A DNA stretch of 64,000 nucleotides, taken from Arcobacter defluvii (GTDB lineage: Bacteria > Campylobacterota > Campylobacteria > Campylobacterales > Arcobacteraceae). Positions 18,631 through 31,232 of this stretch are shown here, piece after piece. A program made the translations under genes and the position numbers. Each line of letters starts with the position of its first letter. Position 1 is the first letter of the stretch. The DNA is taken from positions 1,798,001-1,862,000 of the forward strand of contig NZ_CP053835.1 in the NCBI RefSeq assembly GCF_013201725.1, read 5' to 3'. The notes under the pieces were generated by a model. The model searched no databases. It was not told the DNA's origin and was given only the letters and a program-made list of their open reading frames with translations.

Positions 18631-20142
18631 TTAATTTTTTACTTCAACTTTTTTTACACTATCATCTACTTTGATTAAAGCTGTTTCAGTCTTTTTATTT
18701 TCTATTTCTTTTTTATTATTCTCTTCAACTCCTAAAGAAGCAAAGATTCTTCCATAACTATTTTGTACATTTGCATAAGCTGATGAGTATCTTAAAGTTG
18801 CTAGGATATTATTTAATTTTTCTTTTATTAAAATCAATCTACTATTTATATTTAGATTATTTTCTACTTCTGTTAAGTTATAAATATCATCTGCTACATT
18901 CAAATACTCTTTTGCAAGTGTGTACTCTTTTTTAGCTTGATTAAATTTCACTATTGAAAGGTGTACTTGAGATAATACTGCCATTGAAAGTGCTAATTTT
19001 TGTTCTTTTGCTACTTCTACTTGAGTTTTTGCTAATTTATTCATTTCATTACCTTTAAATACATTTAAAAGATTCCATGAAACATTTGCTCCATAAGAGT
19101 ACCAATCATTATTTAGTAAATAATCACTATCATCATAAGACAATGATGCATTTAGATTAATTCCTGGTAACATTTTAAGTTTAGCTGCTGTTATCTCTTT
19201 TTCAGATATTCTTTCTTGATATCTACTCTCTGTTACTTCTGGTCTATTTTCTAATGCTATTTTTTCCATTTCATCTAGATTCATATGAAATTCTGGAATT
19301 ACATAATCTTTTTCTACTTTATCTGCTAATTCAAATTCTATCCCTGGTTTTAATCCCATTAATTCTGCTAATTCTATTTTTGCTGAAATTAGACCACTTT
19401 CTAGTGTATGTAATGATCTTAAGATATCTAACAACTCTCTTTGATAAGAAAGAGCTTCCATTGGAGATTTCCCTACTCTTTGATCTTGTATTTGTTTTGA
19501 ATCATTTAATGCTTGTTTTACTTCTACCATCATTGGTTGTATTCTTTTTAATAAATCTTGTGCTGAAACTGCTTGGTAGTAGGCTCTTCTTATATCTTGT
19601 GTTAAGTTATGTTCAACTTTTTTCTCTTTTTCTTTTGCTATTAAAAATTTATCTGCTTGTTGTTGTGCTCTTACATAAGACAATCCAAAATCTAATATAT
19701 TCCAACTAAATCCTATATCTGTTGTCACTCTTTCTTTATCTTGAGATACTGAATATGAAGGATTACTTCCTAATGGTTGTGGATTCCCATCAATGAACGA
19801 TGTACTTGCACTTGCTGCATAGTTATTTCTTTCTGAATATCCTGCTGCTGCTGTTAATCCTGGTAACATATCATAATAAACTAAATCTAGTTGTTTTTGT
19901 GATAAAGCACTCTCTAATACTTTTACTTTTTTTTGTAAATTATATTTTAATCCCCTCTCTATCGCTTCATCCAAAGATATTGGTTTTGTTACGGGTAGGA
20001 CAACTTCATTTAATACATTTAAATCTTTTTTTACTTGTTCTTGTATATCTTCTTTTTTCATCATTTCAGGTTTTACAGCACAACCTGTTATTACAAACGA
20101 TGTTACTATTGATATTGCAGCTATCCTTGTTACTTTTCTCAT
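18631..20142 (-). CDS. TolC-family outer membrane lipoprotein
   Basis: 503-aa protein starting with a lipoprotein signal; the lipobox VITGC puts the lipidated cysteine at residue 21. The body has two outer-membrane-efflux repeats: long helices with Gln/Lys/Glu heptads and strand segments such as ATSTSFIDG and NDWYSYGANVSWNLLNVF. The C-terminal tail is charged (ENKKTETALIKVDDSV). It should form the trimeric outer-membrane and periplasmic tunnel. It is the first gene of the five-gene export operon, and its upstream region is shared with the divergent response-regulator gene. Confidence 0.9.
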   Translation of the reverse strand: MRKVTRIAAISIVTSFVITGCAVKPEMMKKEDIQEQVKKDLNVLNEVVLPVTKPISLDEAIERGLKYNLQKKVKVLESALSQKQLDLVYYDMLPGLTAAAGYSERNNYAASASTSFIDGNPQPLGSNPSYSVSQDKERVTTDIGFSWNILDFGLSYVRAQQQADKFLIAKEKEKKVEHNLTQDIRRAYYQAVSAQDLLKRIQPMMVEVKQALNDSKQIQDQRVGKSPMEALSYQRELLDILRSLHTLESGLISAKIELAELMGLKPGIEFELADKVEKDYVIPEFHMNLDEMEKIALENRPEVTESRYQERISEKEITAAKLKMLPGINLNASLSYDDSDYLLNNDWYSYGANVSWNLLNVFKGNEMNKLAKTQVEVAKEQKLALSMAVLSQVHLSIVKFNQAKKEYTLAKEYLNVADDIYNLTEVENNLNINSRLILIKEKLNNILATLRYSSAYANVQNSYGRIFASLGVEENNKKEIENKKTETALIKVDDSVKKVEVKN

Positions 20143-20308
20143 AATTGTTTCCTTCTACTCTTGTTTTTGATTTATTATGATGTTATGGTAACATTCTAAT
20201 TTCTCAGCAAAGTCACAAAAATTAATTTTTTTTATCTTTTTTTGAGATGTATTTGAGATTTAAATATATTATTATTAATATTTAAATAATGATATTGAAA
20301 GGCTTATT
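20143..20308. promoter_or_regulatory. divergent control region with inverted repeat
   Basis: 166-bp region between the export operon (minus) and the two-component genes (plus). An interrupted palindrome, ATGTTA-TGG-TAACAT, lies at 20180-20194, 38 nt upstream of the TolC-like start. It is a reasonable operator for the adjacent OmpR-type regulator, but that is inference. The AT-rich part at 20258-20290 precedes the regulator, whose ribosome site is AAAGG. Confidence 0.45.
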
Positions 20309-20983
20309 ATGCAATTTTTTAATGATAAATATCTCTTATTATTAGAAGACAATGATGAATTTATTGAAAATGCAATTTCTTTATTTAATATGTTTGTTAA
20401 AAAAACTTTTATTGCAAAAAATATTGAAGAGGCTTTTAAAATTTTAGAAAATGAGAAAATTGATTTAATAATCTCTGATATTAATTTAAAAAATGAATCA
20501 GGTCTTGATTTTATTAAAAAATTTAGAGAAACTAACAATGAAATGCCTATTTTAATACTTTCAGGCTATAAAGATGAAGATTTATTATTTAAAGCAATGA
20601 CTTTAAATTTAAGTGGTTATTTAATAAAACCAATAAATTTCAATGCCTTAATTGAAAGTTTAGAAAAATGTGAACATAAAATTAAATTTAATAATCAAAC
20701 CATAATAGAGTTAAAAGATTCTTTCAAATATGATAAAGAACTAAAAAGAGTAATAAAGCAAAATGAAATTTTTGAATTAAACAAAAAAGAAATCTTATTT
20801 TTTGAAATGTTATGTGAAAATAAAAAAAGAATCATAACAAAAGATATGTTTATTCAATTTGTTTATGAATATGAACCAATGAGTGATAGTGCTTTAAATA
20901 ATTTTATATTAAGAATTAGAAAAAGATTTGGAAAAAATTTTTTACATACAATTCCTGATATTGGTTATAAAATGATTATTTAA
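20309..20983 (+). CDS. OmpR-type response regulator
   Basis: 224-aa regulator. The receiver domain (1-118) has acidic residues LLLEDND at 10-16, phosphoacceptor Asp57 (IISDINL), switch Ser85 (LILSGY) and Lys107 (LIKPI). The C-terminal winged helix (about 130-224) has the Trans_reg_C layout (ELNKKEILFFEMLCEN, FILRIRKRFG, HTIPDIGYKM). It is 7 nt upstream of a large sensor kinase, so they form a cognate pair. It is divergent from the TolC/HlyD/giant-protein operon, which is therefore a probable target. Confidence 0.93.
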   Translation: MQFFNDKYLLLLEDNDEFIENAISLFNMFVKKTFIAKNIEEAFKILENEKIDLIISDINLKNESGLDFIKKFRETNNEMPILILSGYKDEDLLFKAMTLNLSGYLIKPINFNALIESLEKCEHKIKFNNQTIIELKDSFKYDKELKRVIKQNEIFELNKKEILFFEMLCENKKRIITKDMFIQFVYEYEPMSDSALNNFILRIRKRFGKNFLHTIPDIGYKMII

Positions 20984-20990
20984 GGGAAAT

Positions 20991-23900
20991 ATGAAAAAAG
21001 TAATAAAACTACTATTTATACTGACAATAATATCAAATAATTTACTATATGGGAACTTAGAAAAAGTCTCTTTACAACTAGAATGGAAACATCAATTTGA
21101 ATTTGCAGGATTTTATACTGCATTAGAAAAAGGTTATTACAAAGATGTCGGTTTAGATCTTCAAATCAAAGAGTTTCAAGATGGTATAAACATTAGTCAA
21201 GATGTTATTGATGGAAAATCTACTTTTGGTATCTCTTCATCTGCTCTTATTTTAGAAAGATTAAAAAATAAACCTGTTATTTTAATTGCTTCTTATTTTA
21301 AACAAAATGCTTTAGCATTAGTTACAAAACCTTATATTAAAACTCCTGCTGATTTAAAAAACAAAAAAATCATGGCTTTAGACTGGGAAATGGGTCACAC
21401 AAGTTTAGGAGTTATGTTAAAAGATTATGGAATAACTTCTGATAGTTTTACTTTAATTAATCATGATTATAAAATTGACAAATTTGTAAATGGTGAAGTT
21501 GATGCTATGAGTATTTTTATAACTTCACAACCTTATGAGTTGGACAAATTAGGAATTAAATATAATATATTAAATCCTGCAAATTTTGGAATATATTCTT
21601 ATGATGTTGAATTATTTACAAGTGAAAATATTATAAATAAAAATCCAGAAATGGTTGAAAATTTTATTGAAGCAACAAATAAAGGTTGGGAATATGCTTT
21701 TAAAAATAAAGAAGAGATAGTTGATTTAATTTATAATAAATACACAAAAAGAAAAACAAAAGAATCTTTATTATATGAGGCGAATCAAACTGAACAAATA
21801 TTTAAAACAAACATATTTAAAATAGGAGCTATAGCTCCTGAATTAATAAAACTAAATGCTGATTTATATACAAAATTAGGTTTAGTTGATAAAAATTTAA
21901 ATATTACTTTTGCATTAGATTCTTATTATTTAAGGGACAATTATAAAAGATTAATACCATTTTCAAAAGAAGAAAAAGAGTATTTAAAAAAGCATTCAAC
22001 AATAAAAGTACACAATGAATCAAACTGGCCACCATTTAATTATAATTTAAAAGGAAAGCCAACAGGTTTTTCAATAGAATATATGGATTTGGTAGCTTCA
22101 AAACTAGGAATAAATATAGAGTATATTTCAGGTTATAGTTGGAACGAATTTATAGAAAAGTTAAAAAAAGATGAAATAGACGTAATGTTAAATATTTCAA
22201 AAACAGCACAAAGAGAAAAAGATTTTATTTTTACAAGTGATTATGTAAAAGCCATAGATACAATTTTTATAAAAAAGAGTGATATAAACTTAAAGAATAT
22301 AGAAGATTTCAAGGGAAAAACACTTGCAGTAATAAAAGGATTTTATGAAGAAGAGCTTTTAAAAGCATATTATCCTGATATTAAATTACTTTTAGTTAAA
22401 GATTCCCTTGAGGCATTAGAGAAAGTTGCTTTTGGAGAGGCTGATGGAGCAGTAGATAATTTTGCTGTTGGAAATTATTACATACAAAATAATCATATCT
22501 CAAATTTAAAACCAGGTTTTTCAATAGATGATGATAGATTTAATCTTAAGATGTATTTAGCAACAAATAAAAATAATATTATATTAAGAGATTTATTAGA
22601 AAAAGGCAAAGAACAAATTAGTGAAAAAGAGATTATTAGTTTAAAAAGAAAATGGATTAATTCAGAAGAATATGAAAAAATTTCTAATATAAATTTAACA
22701 AAAGATGAAAAAAATTATTTAGCTAAAAAAAAAGTAATCACAATGTGTACAGATCCTGATTGGGAGCCATTTGAAAAGATAAATGAAAAAGGTGAACATG
22801 AAGGAATTGCTGCTGATATTATAAATTTAATCTCTTCAAAATTAGGTATAGAAATAGAACTTATTCCTACAAAATCTTGGGAAGAGAGTATTATTTTTTC
22901 AAAAGAAAAAAAATGTGATATATTAAGTTTTTTAAATGAGACACAAAAGAGAAAAGAGTGGTTAAATTTTACAGAACCAATTTTTGAAGATCCAAATGTG
23001 ATTGTTGGAAGAATTGAGAATGAAGATATAAAAGATTTATCAAAAATCAAAGCGTCAATAGCCTTGCCAAAAGACACAGCTATGAGTGAAAGATTTCAAA
23101 AAGATTTTCCTAATTTGGTAATTATTCCAACAAATTCAGAAGATGAGGCTTTTAAATTTGTAGAAAACAAAAAGGCTGATTTTACAATTAGATCTTTAAT
23201 TGTTACTGCTCATACTATTAAGAAAAATGGTTTATTTAATCTTAAAATTATCTCTCAACCTTTAGAATATAAAAACATACTTAGAATTGGTGTTTTAAAA
23301 GATGAAGACTTATTAAGAAATATATTGAATAAAGCTATAAAAACAATAAGTAAGAAAGAGCTAGAACACATAGTCAATAATCATATATCTGTAAAAATTC
23401 CATCTGAAACAAAATATTTATCAGTGTTTATTTATATTTTAATATTTATTATTTTAATTGTTATTGTTGTATTACTATGGAATCATCAATTAAGAAAAAA
23501 AATAGCAATAGAAATAGAAAGAAATTCTACTCAGCAAGATTTAATGTTTAGACAAAATAAACAAGCAGAACTTGGAAATTTAATTGGAAATATATCTCAT
23601 CAATGGAGAGATTCTCTTACAAAGATTGGATATATAAATCTAAATTTAAGAGCAAGAATCTTACAGGAAAAAGATATATCTAAAGAATTCTTAAATAAAA
23701 GTACTTTAGAAATAGAAAAAAGTTTAGATTTTATGTCAGAAACTATGCAGAATTTTTTAGATTATTATAAACCTTCATTAAATACATTAAATTTTGAAGT
23801 TTATGATTCAATAAAAAGTGCTTTAAGTATCATAGATACAAAAATAAAATATTCTAATTTAGAAATAAATTTTATTGGAGATTTTACAATCAAAATAAAT

Positions 23901-24197
23901 GGAATTAGAAATGAATGGATGCAAGTTTGGATAAATCTTATAATTAACTCAATAAATATAGCTGAAAAAAGAGAGATAAAGAATCCTCAAATTTTAATTT
24001 CATTAAGTCAAGAAGAGATTGAATTTGAAGATAATTGTGGAAAAATTGATTCAACATTATTAGAAGAAATGAAAGAAGAAAGATATAGAGGTATTGGTAT
24101 AAAAATGGCTAAAGAAATTGCAAATAAAAATAATAAAAAAATGATTATTATAAATAGTGAAGATGGCGCAATTTTTAAATTTATTGAAAATAGATAA
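20991..24197 (+). CDS. sensor kinase with three fused periplasmic binding domains
   Basis: 1068-aa kinase. After a signal or anchor segment (about 5-22) come an NMT1/THI5-like binding domain (about 25-300, LQLEWKHQFEFAGFYTALEKG) and two family-3 solute-binding domains (about 330-555, VHNESNWPPFNYN; about 575-795, MCTDPDWEPFEKIN). A transmembrane helix lies at about 805-830 and a phosphoacceptor helix carries His870 in GNISHQWRDSL. The ATPase domain is degenerate at the end: the N box is present (WINLIINSINIA), but the G1 region is EDNCGKID and the G2 loop is only RYRGIGIKMAKEI. The usual HQWRQPL is changed to HQWRDSL. It should sense one or more small ligands outside and phosphorylate the adjacent regulator. 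Confidence 0.9.
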   Translation: MKKVIKLLFILTIISNNLLYGNLEKVSLQLEWKHQFEFAGFYTALEKGYYKDVGLDLQIKEFQDGINISQDVIDGKSTFGISSSALILERLKNKPVILIASYFKQNALALVTKPYIKTPADLKNKKIMALDWEMGHTSLGVMLKDYGITSDSFTLINHDYKIDKFVNGEVDAMSIFITSQPYELDKLGIKYNILNPANFGIYSYDVELFTSENIINKNPEMVENFIEATNKGWEYAFKNKEEIVDLIYNKYTKRKTKESLLYEANQTEQIFKTNIFKIGAIAPELIKLNADLYTKLGLVDKNLNITFALDSYYLRDNYKRLIPFSKEEKEYLKKHSTIKVHNESNWPPFNYNLKGKPTGFSIEYMDLVASKLGINIEYISGYSWNEFIEKLKKDEIDVMLNISKTAQREKDFIFTSDYVKAIDTIFIKKSDINLKNIEDFKGKTLAVIKGFYEEELLKAYYPDIKLLLVKDSLEALEKVAFGEADGAVDNFAVGNYYIQNNHISNLKPGFSIDDDRFNLKMYLATNKNNIILRDLLEKGKEQISEKEIISLKRKWINSEEYEKISNINLTKDEKNYLAKKKVITMCTDPDWEPFEKINEKGEHEGIAADIINLISSKLGIEIELIPTKSWEESIIFSKEKKCDILSFLNETQKRKEWLNFTEPIFEDPNVIVGRIENEDIKDLSKIKASIALPKDTAMSERFQKDFPNLVIIPTNSEDEAFKFVENKKADFTIRSLIVTAHTIKKNGLFNLKIISQPLEYKNILRIGVLKDEDLLRNILNKAIKTISKKELEHIVNNHISVKIPSETKYLSVFIYILIFIILIVIVVLLWNHQLRKKIAIEIERNSTQQDLMFRQNKQAELGNLIGNISHQWRDSLTKIGYINLNLRARILQEKDISKEFLNKSTLEIEKSLDFMSETMQNFLDYYKPSLNTLNFEVYDSIKSALSIIDTKIKYSNLEINFIGDFTIKINGIRNEWMQVWINLIINSINIAEKREIKNPQILISLSQEEIEFEDNCGKIDSTLLEEMKEERYRGIGIKMAKEIANKNNKKMIIINSEDGAIFKFIENR

Positions 24198-24245
24198 TTT
24201 ATTTTTTATATTATATACTTCCATTAGATAAACAAAGGAATTTTT

Positions 24246-24740
24246 TTGAATATAGACATGACAAAAGTAGCAAATGTAATTTTATATATGTTACATAAAC
24301 AAGTAAAACACTTAAATGATAAAAAAGTATCAATCATACTTTTCTTAATAGATTATAATCATTTGAAATATTGTGGTAAAAAAATATTTAATGAAGATTA
24401 TATAAAAGGAACTAGACATCCAGAACCTGTTATTCTTAGTGAATTATTTGATATTGTAGCAAATGAAGAAGATTTGGAAGAAGATGATGAAAGAATTTTT
24501 TTAATGCAAGAATTATTGGATTATTTAGATATTGCTGTTGAAAAAAAAGAAAAATTTATTGAATTGAATTTTATTAAAATGGAAGAAGATTTTGATGAAA
24601 CTTTATTTGATAAAGATGAAATAAAAACTATACATAAATTAATAAATCAATATACAAATACAACTGCAAGAAATATTGCAAATGAATGTTTTAAAATTGA
24701 TGAAGTAAGAAATACACAAAAAGGTGAGTTAATAATCTAA
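24246..24740 (+). CDS. Panacea/SocA-like domain protein (DUF4065)
   Basis: 164-aa acidic protein. The N-terminal part (KVANVILYMLHK, FLIDYNHLKYCGKKI, YIKGTRHPEPV) matches the Panacea/SocA-like fold used by antitoxins of several toxin-antitoxin systems and by ClpXP adaptor-like proteins. I choose TTG 24246 as start because AAGGAA ends 5 nt before it; the in-frame ATG at 24258 is too far away. No toxin gene is adjacent: upstream is the sensor kinase gene and downstream is a convergent LOG gene. It may be an orphan antitoxin or have another role. A hairpin terminator follows at once. Confidence 0.65.
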   Translation: MNIDMTKVANVILYMLHKQVKHLNDKKVSIILFLIDYNHLKYCGKKIFNEDYIKGTRHPEPVILSELFDIVANEEDLEEDDERIFLMQELLDYLDIAVEKKEKFIELNFIKMEEDFDETLFDKDEIKTIHKLINQYTNTTARNIANECFKIDEVRNTQKGELII

Positions 24741-24766
24741 AAAAGAGTTTTATTAAACTCTTTTTT
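24739..24766. terminator. bidirectional hairpin terminator
   Basis: Stem AAAAAAGAGTTT / AAACTCTTTTTT with loop TATT, between the convergent Panacea-domain and LOG-family genes. It overlaps the end of each. Confidence 0.85.
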
Positions 24767-25322
24767 ACCATTTGTTTTTAGGAGATTTATAATTTTCTAA
24801 AGATTTTAATAGTTCTTTTTCATTATCTGTATTTATAAGCATTTCAGAATAATCTTGTTTCAAAAATCCCGATAAACACATAGAATCAATCAACTCAAAC
24901 AATTTATCATAAAAACCATCTATATTATAAAAAGCACAAGCTTTATTGTGATACCCAAGTTGTGCCCACGTCCAAGCTTCAAATATTTCTTCGAGAGTTC
25001 CTGCACCACCAGGAAGAGTAACAAATGCATCTGCCATATCAGCCATCATAGCTTTTCGTTCATGCATTGTGTTTACAACATAAAGTTCTGTAATTCCTGT
25101 ATGAGCTAATTCTTTATTTTTTAATTTTTCAGGGATTACTCCATAAACTTTACCACCATTTTCTATAACAGAATCAGCAATAATACCCATTAGACCAACT
25201 TTTCCTCCACCATAAACAATATCAATATTATTTTGAGCAAAGAATTTTCCTAATGATTTTGTAGCCTCTATATATTTAATATTATTTCCTGAACTTGATC
25301 CACAAAAAACTGCAATTTTCAT
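24765..25322 (-). CDS. LOG-family phosphoribohydrolase
   Basis: 185-aa protein of the LOG/YvdD family (TIGR00730 type). The signature is intact: VFCGSSSG near the N-terminus, YGGGKVGLMG (37-46), ERKAMM (88-93) and PGGAGTLEE (104-112). These enzymes remove ribose 5-phosphate from nucleoside monophosphates such as AMP or cytokinin nucleotides; in bacteria the natural role is often purine salvage. Its neighbour guaB is also a purine gene, but there is a terminator between them, so it is transcribed separately. Confidence 0.9.
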   Translation of the reverse strand: MKIAVFCGSSSGNNIKYIEATKSLGKFFAQNNIDIVYGGGKVGLMGIIADSVIENGGKVYGVIPEKLKNKELAHTGITELYVVNTMHERKAMMADMADAFVTLPGGAGTLEEIFEAWTWAQLGYHNKACAFYNIDGFYDKLFELIDSMCLSGFLKQDYSEMLINTDNEKELLKSLENYKSPKNKW

Positions 25323-25415
25323 AAGTATAATCCTTTATAATTATTTTGAATAAAACATTTATTATATGGTAATTAACTTAATTATAGATTTTAAATAGAA
25401 TTTTTTAATATGTAG

Positions 25416-25447
25416 TTGAAAGCAGAATTAATAGATTCTGCTTTCAA
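25416..25447 (-). terminator. hairpin after guaB
   Basis: Perfect 13-base stem (TTGAAAGCAGAAT / ATTCTGCTTTCAA) with a 6-nt loop, just downstream of the guaB stop. No long T-run follows on the minus strand, so efficiency is uncertain. Confidence 0.65.
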
Positions 25448-25450
25448 AAT

Positions 25451-28278
<2,828 letters not shown>

Positions 28279-28382
28279 TCGGTTCTCCTATGATTTTACA
28301 GTTGTAGTATTGCGCGAAATAATATCAAAAAGTTAATTAAAAAAAGGTTAGGAAAAGATTTTTAAGAAATTAATTTGAGAAT

Positions 28383-28417
28383 AAAAAAAAGGTATAGAAA
28401 CTTAATTCTATCCCTTT
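28383..28417 (-). terminator. rho-independent terminator of the alpha operon
   Basis: Read on the minus strand: AAAGGGATAGAA, a short loop, TTCTATACCTTT and a run of Ts, 22 nt after the rplQ stop. One mismatch in a 12-bp stem. Confidence 0.85.
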
Positions 28418-28438
28418 CAAATTAAAAATAAAAAACTA

Positions 28439-28789
28439 TTATACAAATGAGATGAATGCCATTGGTGTAGCATCACCTCTTCTTATTCTAGTTTTTACTA
28501 TAGAAGTATATCCACCATTTCTACCTTCGTATTTTGGTGCAATTTCATTAATTAATTTTTTAGTAGCTTCTTTACTTTGTAAAGCTGCAAATACATATCT
28601 ATGTGTATTTAAATCAGCATTTCTTGCAACAGTTACTAATTTTTCAATATATCTTTTTAATTCTTTTGCTTTAGGTACAGTTGTTTCGATTTTTTCTCTT
28701 TCAATGATTGCAATTGCCATATTTTTTAACAATGCTTTTCTATGAGAAGAAGTTCTACTTAACTTTCTATATCCATGCTTATGTCTCAT
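28439..28789 (-). CDS. rplQ: 50S ribosomal protein L17
   Basis: 116-aa L17 with the standard start [20 protein letters not shown] and the C-terminal [16 protein letters not shown]. Last gene of the alpha operon, 13 nt after rpoA, followed by a terminator. Confidence 0.98.
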   Translation of the reverse strand: MRHKHGYRKLSRTSSHRKALLKNMAIAIIEREKIETTVPKAKELKRYIEKLVTVARNADLNTHRYVFAALQSKEATKKLINEIAPKYEGRNGGYTSIVKTRIRRGDATPMAFISFV

Positions 28790-28802
28790 ATTAAACCCTT
28801 AA

Positions 28803-29801
28803 TTATGCTTTTAGTTGCTCTAATTTTCTTCTTAATGCAGAAGCAACATTTTCTGGAAGTGTATTTTCAACTGGGTATCCTAAAGATTCTAATTTTTCAG
28901 CAATCTCATCATAAGATTTTTTCCCAAGATTCTTAATATTTTTTACTTCAACTTCACTCATAAGTACTAATTCACCTAAGTATTTTAGTCCAGCTCTATC
29001 TAAAGAATTGAAACTTCTAGCACTTAAATTTAAATCATCAATTTTGATAACTAATTCTTTAAGTTCAACTGGCTCTTCACCACTTTCACTCACTGTTACT
29101 TCAGATAAATCAAATACTTTGTTAAATACTGACATTTGTGAGTACATAACTGAAACTGCTTCTTTAAATGCAGTTATTGGAGATATTTGTCCATTTGTTT
29201 GTACTGTAAATACAGCTTTTTCAAAGTTAGGATTATCTTCAACTAACATTTTTTCAATATCATAAACCACTTTTTTAACCGGTGTAAAGAAAGCATCAAT
29301 TGGAATATAATCAGCACCAACAATATCTCTAATGTCTTCGCTTGGCATATAACCAATACCTTTTTGAATAATAACTGAAAATGTTAAATTACAATCACTA
29401 TTAATTGTAGCTAAGTGAGCATCTTTTGATACAACTTCAACATCAGAATTAATAAGATCTTCACCTTTAATTCCTCTTGGTCCATTGAATGAATACTCAA
29501 CTACTACTTGCTCTTTATCACCATTTATTTTAAACTTAATATTCTTTAAATTTATAACAAAAATAGCTATATCTTCTAGCATACCTCTTAATGAGTCAAA
29601 CTCATGAGAAGCACCTTCAATTTTCACTGCAATTGGTGCATAGCCAACCGAAGAACTTAACAAAAGTCTTCTCAAAGGGTGTGCTAAAGTAATTGCAAAA
29701 CCATCCTCAAATGGATATGCTGATATTTTAGCCTCATTATCACTGATAGCCTCTATTTCAACTTCAGTTGGTAAAAACGGAGTTTCTGCAAATTTTTTCA
29801 T
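28803..29801 (-). CDS. rpoA: RNA polymerase alpha subunit
   Basis: 332-aa alpha subunit. The N-terminal dimerisation domain has HPLRRLLLSS, which is needed for assembly. The C-terminal domain has LNLSARSFNSLDRAGL and VKNIKNLGKKSYDEI, which contact UP elements and activators. Usual length, in the usual place between rpsD and rplQ. Confidence 0.98.
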   Translation of the reverse strand: MKKFAETPFLPTEVEIEAISDNEAKISAYPFEDGFAITLAHPLRRLLLSSSVGYAPIAVKIEGASHEFDSLRGMLEDIAIFVINLKNIKFKINGDKEQVVVEYSFNGPRGIKGEDLINSDVEVVSKDAHLATINSDCNLTFSVIIQKGIGYMPSEDIRDIVGADYIPIDAFFTPVKKVVYDIEKMLVEDNPNFEKAVFTVQTNGQISPITAFKEAVSVMYSQMSVFNKVFDLSEVTVSESGEEPVELKELVIKIDDLNLSARSFNSLDRAGLKYLGELVLMSEVEVKNIKNLGKKSYDEIAEKLESLGYPVENTLPENVASALRRKLEQLKA

Positions 29802-29818
29802 TAGCTACCTTTTACTTA

Positions 29819-30445
29819 TTATTTAGAATATAACTCTACTATTAATCTCTCTTCAACAGGAATAACAACTTCTTCTCTAGCTGGGATTCTTGTGAAAATT
29901 CCAAATACTTTATCTTTATCAACATTAACCCAATCAACCATACCAGTTTGATTTGTTAATTCTAATGCTCTTACAACTTGAGGATTAGATTTTGATTTTT
30001 CTTTAATTTCAATTTTTTGCCCTGGTCTTACAATGTAAGAAGGGATATCAACTTTTTTTCCATCTACTAAGATATGTCCATGTGTTGTAAATTGTCTTGC
30101 ATTTGCTCTAGTTGTAGCAAATCCCATTCTAAATACAACATTATCTAATCTTTGTTCGATTAAAGTAATTAGGTTAGCCCCTGTATTACCTTCTCTTCTT
30201 GCAGCTTCTTTAAAGTATTTTCTGAATTGTTTTTCAGAAACACCATACATAAATTTAGCTTTTTGTTTTTCTCTTAATTGTAATCCGTACTCAGAAATTT
30301 TAGCTCTTCTTTGTCCGTGTTGTCCTGGAGCAAATGGTCTTTTTTCTAAAGCACTTTTACCTGATAATCTTCTCTCACCTTTTAGTCCAAGATCCGCATC
30401 AAGTCTTCTTTCGATTTTTTCTACTGGTCCTCTGTATCTTGCCAT
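29819..30445 (-). CDS. rpsD: 30S ribosomal protein S4
   Basis: 208-aa S4 with [13 protein letters not shown] at the start and an S4 RNA-binding domain ([19 protein letters not shown]). S4 is a primary 16S rRNA binder and in many bacteria represses its own operon by binding the leader, which is relevant to the structured leader upstream of rpmJ. It has no zinc-knuckle cysteines. Confidence 0.98.
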   Translation of the reverse strand: MARYRGPVEKIERRLDADLGLKGERRLSGKSALEKRPFAPGQHGQRRAKISEYGLQLREKQKAKFMYGVSEKQFRKYFKEAARREGNTGANLITLIEQRLDNVVFRMGFATTRANARQFTTHGHILVDGKKVDIPSYIVRPGQKIEIKEKSKSNPQVVRALELTNQTGMVDWVNVDKDKVFGIFTRIPAREEVVIPVEERLIVELYSK

Positions 30446-30455
30446 TATTTACTCC

Positions 30456-30848
30456 TTACACTCTTCTTCTTTTAGGAGGTCTACAACCATTGTGTGGTAA
30501 TGGTGTAACATCTTTTAACCAAGTAACTCTAACTCCATCCATAGAACCTACTGCTTTAACAGCTGTATCTCTACCTGAACCTGGTCCTTGAATTTTAATC
30601 CCAACGTTTTTAATTCCGTGTTCCATTGCTTTATTCATTGCATCTTCAACTGCAGCTTGTGCAGCAAATGGAGTTGATTTTTTAGAACCTTTAAATCCTA
30701 AATTTCCAGCACTTGACCATGCGATTGCGTTTCCTGCATTATCTGTAACTGTAACCATTGTATTATTAAAACTTGCAGCAATATGTACGATACCGTCAGC
30801 AATATTTTTTCTTACAATTTTTTTTCTAGTAACTTTTCTTTTTGCCAT
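30456..30848 (-). CDS. rpsK: 30S ribosomal protein S11
   Basis: 130-aa S11 with [29 protein letters not shown] and the C-terminal [15 protein letters not shown]. It sits on the 30S platform. It lies 10 nt after rpsM in the alpha operon. Confidence 0.98.
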   Translation of the reverse strand: MAKRKVTRKKIVRKNIADGIVHIAASFNNTMVTVTDNAGNAIAWSSAGNLGFKGSKKSTPFAAQAAVEDAMNKAMEHGIKNVGIKIQGPGSGRDTAVKAVGSMDGVRVTWLKDVTPLPHNGCRPPKRRRV

Positions 30849-30858
30849 CTACAATCCC

Positions 30859-31227
30859 TTATTTAGTTGCTGCACCAACAGTTTTCTTTTTACCTTTTCT
30901 AGTTCTGGCATTTGTTTTTGTTTTTTGCCCTCTACAAGGTAAACCTTTTCTATGTCTTAACCCTCTATATGATCCTAAGTCCATTAAAGCTTTAATATCC
31001 ATTGCAACTTTTTTTCTTAAATCCCCTTCTACCATGTAGTTTTCTTGGATTTCTTTTCTAATTGTTGCTGCTTCATCTTCAGATAATTCAAATGCTCTTT
31101 TATTGTAATCAATACCAACTGCATCTAAAATTAATCTAGAGTTATGTAATCCGATTCCGTAAATATACGTTAAAGCATATTCCATTCTCTTTTTATTTGG
31201 TAAATCAACACCCGCGATTCTTGCCAT
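30859..31227 (-). CDS. rpsM: 30S ribosomal protein S13
   Basis: 122-aa S13 starting [19 protein letters not shown], with [20 protein letters not shown] and a basic C-terminal tail that reaches the P-site tRNA. It lies 5 nt after rpmJ. Confidence 0.98.
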   Translation of the reverse strand: MARIAGVDLPNKKRMEYALTYIYGIGLHNSRLILDAVGIDYNKRAFELSEDEAATIRKEIQENYMVEGDLRKKVAMDIKALMDLGSYRGLRHRKGLPCRGQKTKTNARTRKGKKKTVGAATK

Positions 31228-31232
31228 GTGTC

